A model generated the notes under the pieces. It was not told the origin of the DNA. It worked only from the letters and a program-made list of their open reading frames with translations, and ran no database searches. Shown piece by piece: positions 7,846 through 13,249 of a stretch of 20,620 nucleotides of DNA. The stretch's first letter is position 1. Each line of letters opens with the position of its first letter. The DNA comes from CAYSPU01 sp964432995 (GTDB taxonomy: Bacteria; Verrucomicrobiota; Verrucomicrobiia; Limisphaerales; JAHDYP01): the NCBI GenBank assembly GCA_964432995.1, contig CAYSPU010000088.1, positions 1 through 20,620 of the forward strand, in the 5' to 3' direction. The position numbers were made by a program, and so were the translations under genes.

Positions 7846-7958
7846 GGGGGTGAGGGGGCGAGACCCACGGGCGTCAGACCGTGCGCCCGAGGAACAGTGC
7901 CCTTCGGCCACCCACCGGCGAGGCTTCGTTGAGGTCGGCGGAAACGCTCTCATCCCGT

Positions 7959-8537
7959 TCAGTGGGCGATGTCTTTCGCGATATACGGATGATCGATCGG
8001 CACCCGCCGGAAGGCGTCGGCCGGGCACACCCGCGCGATGGAGCATTCGTTGCAGTTCAGACAGCGATCATGGCGGACCTGCAGATACAACGACCCGTTC
8101 CCGAACCGGTTGCAGCCCTCGACACACTTGGCGCACCCGATGCACAACGTCTCGTCAATGTCATACTCGTAATACGGGTCCTCGATGAACTTCCGCCGGA
8201 TTGCCCCTGCGGGACAGAGTTGGTTCTCGGCCCCGGTGTTCAGCGCGTTTGGCTCCGGCTCGAAATAGCCCGTGCACAGTTCGCAATAACCGCACAGGGC
8301 ATACGCGTGCACACATTTGACCGCCGACTGCTCCAGCACACAGGCCGTCGCGCATTGCCCGCAGCGCAGACATTTCTGGGGATCCAACTGCCACACCAAC
8401 GCGCCGGCGGTGGAACGCCACGATACGGCCCCGACGGCGGCCCCCATGCCCACCAACGCCACCGTTCGCAAACCCCCGCGCAGGAAATCACGACGGCTCG
8501 CCGCATCTCGGGACGGTTGGTTCTCCGGAGTCTTCAT
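7959..8537 (-). CDS. NapG-like Tat-exported 4x[4Fe-4S] ferredoxin
   Basis: 192 aa. The N-terminus has a twin-arginine signal (SRRDFLR at 14-20) followed by a hydrophobic stretch (TVALVGMGAAVGAV). This predicts folded export to the periplasmic side, possibly staying anchored. Four cluster-binding groups follow: CLRCGQCATAC (56-66), C82/C85/C88 with C108-P, CIGCAKCVEGC (132-142), and C159/C162/C165 with C171-P. Size, Tat signal and four clusters match NapG/periplasmic NrfC-like electron carriers that partner NapH-type membrane proteins. No NapA or NapB is present, so a nitrate reductase role is not supported; it should feed or drain an unknown periplasmic partner. The ATG overlaps the preceding NHL gene's stop (ATGA at 8534-8537), indicating translational coupling. 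Confidence 0.9.
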   Translation of the reverse strand: MKTPENQPSRDAASRRDFLRGGLRTVALVGMGAAVGAVSWRSTAGALVWQLDPQKCLRCGQCATACVLEQSAVKCVHAYALCGYCELCTGYFEPEPNALNTGAENQLCPAGAIRRKFIEDPYYEYDIDETLCIGCAKCVEGCNRFGNGSLYLQVRHDRCLNCNECSIARVCPADAFRRVPIDHPYIAKDIAH

Positions 8538-9598
8538 GCCTGTTCCTCGGAATTCGCGGGGTGATCCAGCGCCCGCACCGCGGCTTTGCGCCGCATCACC
8601 CGAATCTCCCCGGTCAGCAGATCCAGGATGAACACCCGCCCCTGGGAATCCACCACCCCGTCCAAACCGCCATACACCCGGTCGTCCGCTTCCCGGATCG
8701 ATTCGCTCGTGGCCGTGTCGCCAAACATCTCCGGTCCGGCCACCACACACTCGAACGTGCCGTCCGCCCCATACACCTTCACCCGCGGAAGGCCCTTCTC
8801 GAAGGTCACCACCCGCCCGTCCGACAGCAGCGCCAGGTTCACCGGATTGCAGCACCCGCAGAATCCCTCGATCGCATTCGACGGCTTCCCCCAGTACAGC
8901 TCGAGATCGCCCTCCGCCGTGTAGGCCTCGACCCGATGGCGCCCCGGGTTGTTCACCCGCAACAGTCCGTCCGGCGCAATCTCCACATCCAGAAATGGGC
9001 TCGGCAGCACCAACCCGGGAATGTGCCGCGCCGGGTCCTTTCCCCCGATCCGCCCCAGGAGCTTGCCCGCCTGATCGTAGCGCAACACCACCCGGTTCCC
9101 CGCGTCCGCCACAAAGACGCCTTTCGGTCCCACGGCCACCCCCGTCAGATACGGGCGCCCCGGCGGCGCCTCCCACCGCGCCAAGCGCTTCCCCGCCGCG
9201 TCAAAGACCTCCACGTGATCCCGAAGCCCGCCATAGACAAGACCGTCCGCCGCCACCGCCAGCGACCGCACCTCCGCGCCACAATCGATCTCCGACACTA
9301 CTTCCCCCCGATCGTTCGTCACGAGAACCCGGGTGCCTGCGGCCACATACAAGCGGTCCGCCGGACCCATCGCCAGCCTTCGCGGAGAGGGCCGTGGACT
9401 GCGGAACTTCGCCACTTCCTCATAGTGAACCAACCGCGGGTCGGTCTTCCGGTACTTCTCCACGTCGTAGGCAAAGGGATTCCGTCCACCGTCGGCAGCC
9501 CGCGAAGTGAGTCCGGCCAAGGCACAGGCCGCCGGAAACGCCCGGGACCGCAGAAACCCGCGCCGGCTGATCGAATCCAGGGGATCCAGCAGGCTCAT
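8534..9598 (-). CDS. Tat-exported NHL-repeat beta-propeller protein
   Basis: 354 aa. A Tat signal (SRRGFLR at 11-17, then FPAACALAGL, then TSRAA) predicts export. The mature part has NHL/SMP30-like blades, for example GVAVGPKGVFVADAGNRV, DVEIAPDGLLRVNNPGRHRV and GVVDSQGRVFILDLLTG. A Cys cluster, FCGCCNP (246-252), sits in one blade loop. I recall similar CGCCNP-bearing NHL proteins in PVC genomes, but their function is unknown to me. The Cys pair could bind metal or form a disulfide. Being translationally coupled to the Tat ferredoxin (4-bp overlap) and to the small upstream protein suggests it works with the periplasmic Fe-S carrier, perhaps as a docking or assembly subunit. It is not an obvious enzyme. 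Confidence 0.85.
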   Translation of the reverse strand: MSLLDPLDSISRRGFLRSRAFPAACALAGLTSRAADGGRNPFAYDVEKYRKTDPRLVHYEEVAKFRSPRPSPRRLAMGPADRLYVAAGTRVLVTNDRGEVVSEIDCGAEVRSLAVAADGLVYGGLRDHVEVFDAAGKRLARWEAPPGRPYLTGVAVGPKGVFVADAGNRVVLRYDQAGKLLGRIGGKDPARHIPGLVLPSPFLDVEIAPDGLLRVNNPGRHRVEAYTAEGDLELYWGKPSNAIEGFCGCCNPVNLALLSDGRVVTFEKGLPRVKVYGADGTFECVVAGPEMFGDTATSESIREADDRVYGGLDGVVDSQGRVFILDLLTGEIRVMRRKAAVRALDHPANSEEQA

Positions 9599-9843
9599 GG
9601 TCGTACTCTCCGAACCCTCTCAGGGGTTGCAGGGTTGGACTTCACCCGCGTGCGGCCGCACCCCGTCAGGAGCGGACAACCGGCGCAGGACGCGCCCGGG
9701 GGGCAGGCTGCCACTGCTCGGCCGCCCGCGCGAGGCCAGGCCTTCCAGGCCAGCAACGCCAAGAGCATCGCCATCGCCCAGCGGCCAACCCTCTCGGCAG
9801 CCACCCGCCGGGAGATGGATCGTCTGTTGCCTGGACCATTCAT
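9595..9843 (-). CDS. Small Cys-rich single-pass membrane protein, first gene of the redox operon
   Basis: 82 aa, starting at the ATG at 9841-9843 with a GGGGTGA-like Shine-Dalgarno about 8 nt upstream. One hydrophobic helix (about 21-36) follows an Arg-rich N-terminus. It is followed by a compact Cys motif, CPPGASCAGCPLLTGC (47-62, C-x5-C-x2-C-x5-C), and a basic tail. The stop overlaps the NHL gene start by 4 bp (ATGA at 9595-9598), the same junction style as the rest of the operon; this is the main reason to believe it. Four closely spaced Cys next to a membrane helix suggest metal or Fe-S binding, loosely like FeoB-associated Cys-rich proteins, but I cannot assign a family. The reading frame continues upstream into non-coding DNA, so a longer protein is possible but unlikely. 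Confidence 0.6.
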   Translation of the reverse strand: MNGPGNRRSISRRVAAERVGRWAMAMLLALLAWKAWPRAGGRAVAACPPGASCAGCPLLTGCGRTRVKSNPATPERVRRVRP

Positions 9844-9948
9844 AACCGATTCACCCCGCGCAAGTTCCCCTTGGCCAGCCAACTCCCCACAGGGCGATAT
9901 ACCCGCCAGAATCTCCGCACGCCCCGTGGCTGCGGCTTGCGCGATTTT

Positions 9949-9965
9949 GGCAAAGCATGGGCCAA
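9949..9965 (-). promoter_or_regulatory. Candidate sigma-54 (-24/-12) promoter for the redox operon
   Basis: The minus strand reads TTGGCCCATGCTTTGCC. It has the invariant GG and GC at the exact spacing of the sigma-54 consensus (YTGGCACG-N4-TTGCW). It mismatches at the A and G of CACG and at the last W. Transcription would begin near 9938, about 95 nt before the first ATG at 9843. The site is plausible but could arise by chance in GC-rich DNA. No activator gene is in the window. Confidence 0.3.
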
Positions 9966-10070
9966 TCTTGTCACAGTCCCCGCAGGCGCGCAACCAACGT
10001 GACCGCCCAATGCAGACGCAGGGACTGGCACGGCGGCACGGCAGTGGATTGGTGACGTTGCTCCCTCCCA

Positions 10071-10262
10071 ACCGTGAACCCTGAACCTCTCCAACCCTGA
10101 ACCCTGAACCTCTCCAACCCTGAACCCTGAACCTCTCAACCCTGAACCCTGAACCTCTCAACCCTGAACCCTGAACCTCTCCAGCCCTGAACCCTGAACC
10201 TCTCCAGCCCTGAACCTCTCAACCCAGAACCCTGAACCTCTCAACCCAGAACCCTGTAACCT
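10071..10262. repeat. 22/23-bp minisatellite-like tandem repeat, about nine units
   Basis: Units follow the pattern AACCCTGAACCCTGAACCTC plus TCC or TC, joined without spacers. One unit lacks an internal 7-bp AACCCTG-type subrepeat, and the last two read AACCCAGAACCCTG. The block sits between the divergent redox operon (minus) and the secreted protein/ECF genes (plus). The reverse strand is open and would give a low-complexity GFRVQG-rich peptide, which I regard as non-coding. The remainder of the 9844-10378 spacer holds the candidate promoter and no gene I can support. Confidence 0.92.
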
Positions 10263-10378
10263 TCTGTGAGGCTGCCGTGACTTCCCAGTGTGACCGGCAA
10301 CCTGAACGCCACGCCAACCCGCATCAGGAAACGGGTGGCACACCGCCGCCAGGCCCGGCCGATGTGAAAGCCAATCCC

Positions 10379-11290
10379 ATGAAGAGTCTATCCGTGTTCG
10401 CCGCCCTGCTCACCGCACCGCTTGTGCTCGCCGGCCCCGTCAACCGACAGCACATCGCCGATAACGCCCGCTGGATCCTGCACCTGGACGCCGACGCCTT
10501 CCGCGCCACCAAAGTCGGCGCCCGCTTCATCGAGGGCCCCTTGGCACGCAAGACCACACAGCTCCGGGCCGATCTCCAGCGGGAGTTGGACTTCGACCTG
10601 GATTGGAAGAAGATCCGCAGCATCACGCTCTATGGCACGCGATTCGACAGCCGACAGGACCCGACCGGGGTGGTGCTCATCGAAACCTCTTTGCCGGTCC
10701 AGAAAGCCCTCGAACGCGCCCTCGACCGCGACGTGCCCAAACTGAAAGTCACCAGGCAGGGCACAGCCGACACCCCTGTCTACTGCCTGAACGACAAGAG
10801 TTACGTCATGTTCGCGCCGGGCGGTTGGGTGCTCGCCGGCGGCCGACAGGACGTCGTCGAGAAGGGCCGCAGCGTGTTGCTCAGACAATCGCCCAGCCTC
10901 GCCGCCAGCCAAGCCATGACCGGCTACCCGAATGCCGCTCGCGGCTTCTTCTTTGTCGCCCTGGCCGAGGGCTTCGCCCAACGCGCCGATCTCCCCCCCA
11001 AGGCCGCCCTGCTCAAACAAGCCGAGGGCGCCCGCCTGAGCGTGGGCGAAGACGACGATCGCGTCCGGGCGCAACTGCAGATTCGGCTGGCGTCCGCCGA
11101 TGTTGCCCAGCAGGTGCAACAGGTCGCGCAGGGCTTGATCGCCTTCGCCCTGCTGAACAACGACCAAGCGCCGGGCGGGCTGCGAACCCTGGCCCAAAAC
11201 GTGACCACCACCGCCTCCGATCGGGTGATCACGATCAACGCCAGCATGGCGACCAGCGAACTCATGAACCGCATCGACGAGGCGGATTGA
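10379..11290 (+). CDS. Secreted protein of unknown function upstream of an ECF sigma gene
   Basis: 303 aa from the ATG at 10379, chosen because it begins a clean signal peptide (MKSLSVFAALLTAPLVLAG, probable cleavage near residue 18-19). The mature part alternates hydrophobic strands and charged helices. Early on it has WILHLDADAFRATKVGARF, later FAPGGWVLAGG and a C-terminal helix region ending MNRIDEAD. I do not recognise a domain; no catalytic, Cys-rich or metal motif stands out. It ends 24 bp before the ECF sigma gene on the same strand, so it is probably co-transcribed and may be a sensed or regulated envelope protein. The upstream frame stays open but reads as spacer. Confidence 0.75.
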   Translation: MKSLSVFAALLTAPLVLAGPVNRQHIADNARWILHLDADAFRATKVGARFIEGPLARKTTQLRADLQRELDFDLDWKKIRSITLYGTRFDSRQDPTGVVLIETSLPVQKALERALDRDVPKLKVTRQGTADTPVYCLNDKSYVMFAPGGWVLAGGRQDVVEKGRSVLLRQSPSLAASQAMTGYPNAARGFFFVALAEGFAQRADLPPKAALLKQAEGARLSVGEDDDRVRAQLQIRLASADVAQQVQQVAQGLIAFALLNNDQAPGGLRTLAQNVTTTASDRVITINASMATSELMNRIDEAD

Positions 11291-11314
11291 CCTGCGGACG
11301 AAACAAGCGCACAG

Positions 11315-11962
11315 ATGCCGGACGTGACGTCGACCCTGCTCGCCGCAAACCCACGCCTGGCGGCCGCCCCCCTGCCGGCCGCGGGGGAAGCGACGTCACC
11401 CGAGCACCCTCCTGTCCCCGTGGAACTGATCCTCCAGGCCCGCAGCGGGTGTCCCGACGCTTTCGCCGGTCTCGTCGAACGCTACTCGCCGCCGGTGTTC
11501 CATTATCTCTACAGGATGATCGGTCACGTGCAGGACGCCGAGGACCTGACCCAGGAGACCTTCCTCAAAGCCCATCGGTCCCTCGGCAGCTTCCGCTCCG
11601 CGCAGGCCTTTCCCTCCTGGTTGTTCACCATCGCCCGCCGCACCGCCCTAAACCACCTCCGCTCGCGTCGGCCCACGGAAGAAGTGGACACCGAACATCC
11701 CGCCGACGGTCCCGACCCGGCCGCCGCCGTCCAGTCGGCCGACGCCTGGAATGCACTCTGGCAACTGGCCGGCCAACTGTCCGCCGACCAGCACGAGGTG
11801 CTCTGGCTCCGTTACGCGGAGGACTTGTCCATCCGCGACGTTGCCCGCGTCACTGGTCGCACGGCCTTGCACGTTCGCGTCCTGCTGCACCGGGCGCGCA
11901 AGCAGTTGCTGAGGAAACTCCGGTCCCCCGAGACCGACCTTCCCCGAAAGGAGGCGTTATGA
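11315..11962 (+). CDS. ECF-type RNA polymerase sigma factor (sigma-70 family, RpoE-like)
   Basis: 215 aa. Sigma region 2 spans about residues 45-118, with the core-binding stretch DAEDLTQETFLKAHRSLGSF (74-93) and region 2.4 around SWLFTIARRTALNHLRSR (101-118). Region 4 spans about 153-200 (LSADQHEVLWLRYAEDLS, then a helix-turn-helix IRDVARVTGRTALHVRVLL). Regions 1.1 and 3 are absent, as in ECF sigmas. A Pro/Ala-rich, probably disordered N-terminus of about 33 residues precedes region 2; no strong ribosome site is seen before the first ATG, so the true start could be later. The stop overlaps the next gene, the usual arrangement for a sigma factor and its regulator. The promoter it recognises is not evident in the window. 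Confidence 0.92.
   Translation: MPDVTSTLLAANPRLAAAPLPAAGEATSPEHPPVPVELILQARSGCPDAFAGLVERYSPPVFHYLYRMIGHVQDAEDLTQETFLKAHRSLGSFRSAQAFPSWLFTIARRTALNHLRSRRPTEEVDTEHPADGPDPAAAVQSADAWNALWQLAGQLSADQHEVLWLRYAEDLSIRDVARVTGRTALHVRVLLHRARKQLLRKLRSPETDLPRKEAL
11948..11954 (+). promoter_or_regulatory. Strong ribosome binding site for the putative anti-sigma gene
   Basis: AAGGAGG lies inside the last codons of the sigma gene, 4 nt before the ATG at 11959 and 7 nt before the in-frame ATG at 11962. The second ATG has the better spacing. The site supports coupled translation of sigma factor and partner. Confidence 0.7.
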
Positions 11963-12591
11963 TGTTCCCCTGGCTGTCACGCATCCTGCCCTGTCCTCCA
12001 AACACCGGCCAGGACGCCCACGTCTCCCCCCGGCCGCCCACTCGAGAGCCAAACCCCCACCAACGCCTCGCCGAAGCCTTGCGCGCCCAAGCCAACGCCG
12101 CCCGTTGCCCGGCCCCCTCACAACTGGCGTCTCGCATCACTCAAGAGCTGAACACAACCGCTCCACACCGGGATCAGGCGGCCGAAGATCGTCGAGTTGC
12201 CGGATGGCTCCCTCCCCTGCGCGAAGTGTTCCGGACGGGCACGCCCCGAATCCGCTGGCTCCTCCCGGCGGCCGGCGCAGCCGCGCTGGCCGTGGTCGCT
12301 CTCCAACTCTGGATGCCGTCCACTCCGGACGTCCGCAAAACGACCTTCGCCGAGGGATTGCCCGACCGCCCATGGCCGGAGGAGGCCGCACAGTGGGGCG
12401 GAGGCGGTTTCTGGACCCAGGGCGCCTCGCTGGCGCAGGTGCCGCTCGAACGTGAAGCGCGCCTCGCCGCCGAAGACAGCCGTCAGTTGCTGATCGCCAT
12501 GGCCCAGGACGTCCTGCCCGAACCGGCAGCGAACCGCGTGATCGAGCGCGCCCACCAACTGCTCGGTTTGCCATCAGACGACCGTTTCTGA
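11959..12591 (+). CDS. Single-pass membrane protein, probable anti-sigma partner
   Basis: 210 aa (209 if the second ATG is used). The first 98 residues are Pro/Arg-rich and presumably cytoplasmic. One transmembrane helix (about 100-119, WLLPAAGAAALAVVALQLWM) follows, then an extracytoplasmic segment rich in Trp/Gly (WGGGGFWTQGASL) and a helical C-terminus. Overlap with the ECF sigma gene and the membrane topology suggest an anti-sigma or sensor role. However, I see no HxxxCxxC zinc-binding anti-sigma motif: the only Cys are C12 and C50. The function is therefore inferred from context alone. It could equally be a target protein of the sigma factor. No relationship to the secreted protein upstream is apparent. 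Confidence 0.75.
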   Translation: MMFPWLSRILPCPPNTGQDAHVSPRPPTREPNPHQRLAEALRAQANAARCPAPSQLASRITQELNTTAPHRDQAAEDRRVAGWLPPLREVFRTGTPRIRWLLPAAGAAALAVVALQLWMPSTPDVRKTTFAEGLPDRPWPEEAAQWGGGGFWTQGASLAQVPLEREARLAAEDSRQLLIAMAQDVLPEPAANRVIERAHQLLGLPSDDRF

Positions 12592-12596
12592 GGGAT

Positions 12597-12745
12597 GACC
12601 GCGGATGAGTGGACTCCTCGGTTTCACCGCGGATCCCGCTGATGGCCGCGGATATCGGCAGAACCGAAGCACCGGGACCCACCCGTGGTTCCATCCGCGT
12701 CGATCCGCGCCATCCGCGCTTCTATCCCTTTCTATCTGCGGTGCC
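12597..12745. repeat. CCGCGGAT-type degenerate repeat cluster (downstream side of GxxExxY gene)
   Basis: Several ACCGCGGAT/GCCGCGGAT words occur at 12598-12652, and ATCCGCG is repeated at 12693, 12703 and 12712. A TCTATCTGCGGTGCC variant (12731-12745) overlaps the last codons of the GxxExxY gene. It fills the space between the membrane protein gene ending at 12591 and the GxxExxY stop. Such ACGCGGATGG-like arrays are common spacer repeats in PVC and other environmental genomes. Confidence 0.7.
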
Positions 12746-13114
12746 TGTGATCGAACGGACCACCCGCTTCCAGGCCAATCTCGCCTCTTTAAAGTTGAGC
12801 AGGAGCGCCAGTTCCAGTCCGCTGATCGTCAGGTAGCCCAGCATTTGTGCCAGATAGCTCTCCGTGAAAGCTGTCACGACCTTTGGATCCACGATCACTT
12901 TCCCGTTCACGATGAGATCGGGCACCAATCGGCCTACCAGAATCCCGCGGTAGTGCACCGGGTAGGCTCGCTGCTGTTCGACAGTGTATCCTCGCTCCCG
13001 GAGCTCCACTGCCAGGGCGTTTTCATAGATCTTCTCGTCCAGACCGGGTTTGAGTTCGTTCAGCACGCGCATGCCAGCGCCGATGATTTGCTCGCTGAGC
13101 TCCTCGTGTTTCAT
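12722..13114 (-). CDS. GxxExxY family protein (PD-(D/E)xK-like fold predicted)
   Basis: 130 aa, matching the family length of about 120-130. The signature GLDEKIY (24-30) fits GxxExxY, preceded by GAGMRVLNELKP and followed by ENALAVELRERG. A PD-(D/E)xK-like core is visible: PDLIV (65-69) then VDPKVV (76-81), with D77 where the family usually has Glu. The C-terminal part (TESYLAQMLGYL, GLELALLLNF) is typical. The ATG is preceded by a strong AAGGAGG 6 nt upstream. The biological role of the family is unknown; a nuclease relationship is only predicted. CCGCGGAT-type repeats flank the gene on both sides, and its last codons run into one, suggesting a mobile or repeat-associated cassette rather than a partner of the upstream oxidase. 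Confidence 0.9.
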   Translation of the reverse strand: MKHEELSEQIIGAGMRVLNELKPGLDEKIYENALAVELRERGYTVEQQRAYPVHYRGILVGRLVPDLIVNGKVIVDPKVVTAFTESYLAQMLGYLTISGLELALLLNFKEARLAWKRVVRSITGTADRKG

Positions 13115-13120
13115 CTGCCG

Positions 13121-13127
13121 CCTCCTT
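13121..13127 (-). promoter_or_regulatory. Strong ribosome binding site for the GxxExxY gene
   Basis: The minus strand reads AAGGAGG followed by CGGCAG and then ATG. This near-ideal site fixes the start at 13114 and shows the long upstream open frame is not part of the protein. Confidence 0.8.
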
Positions 13128-13219
13128 GTTTGTCCGCACCGAAATGGTGCAGCCTTTCGCGGATCAGACTCCTGGTGCCGGCAGGTGACAAGTCCCAAGT
13201 TTGCGACTCTTCCGGACTC

Positions 13220-13249
13220 ATCCACGGCGATCCGTGCCCTCCGCGGTTC
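13220..13249. repeat. CCGCGGAT-type degenerate repeat at the GlcD stop (upstream side of GxxExxY gene)
   Basis: ATCCACGGCGATCCGTGCCC continues to TCCGCGGTTC, a variant of the same repeat style as 12597-12745. It overlaps the stop codon of the FAD oxidase gene (13248-13250), so the repeat begins exactly at the end of that gene. Confidence 0.6.

Larger units (their letters stand above)
7657..7958. repeat. Repeat-mosaic spacer inside the redox operon
   Basis: About 300 bp between the NapG-like stop and the NapH-like ORF, with no convincing gene. It holds a perfect 24-bp tandem duplication, a copy of a 26-bp core also found twice near 17.1 kb, and a GGGAGAGGG hairpin, all listed separately. The repeat-like character continues downstream to about 7500, with a GC-rich palindromic stretch (GGACGCGCGAGGCCGCGCGTCC, in two halves, near 7569-7590). 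It looks like accumulated intergenic elements within an otherwise tightly overlapped operon. Confidence 0.6.

Noticed and set aside
6133..8537. Periplasmic nitrate reductase (nap) or nitrous oxide reductase (nos) locus
   Set aside because: NapG- and NapH/NosR-like proteins are present, but there is no NapA, NapB, NapC, NosZ or cytochrome gene. These Fe-S families occur in many contexts.
10071..10262. CRISPR array
   Set aside because: Units are contiguous with no unique spacers, contain an internal 7-bp subrepeat and lack adjacent cas genes.
9844..10343. Proteins encoded on the minus strand through the tandem repeat (GFRVQG-type peptides)
   Set aside because: Low-complexity translation of a DNA tandem repeat, no plausible ribosome site; only the 82-aa frame from 9843 has an operon-style junction.
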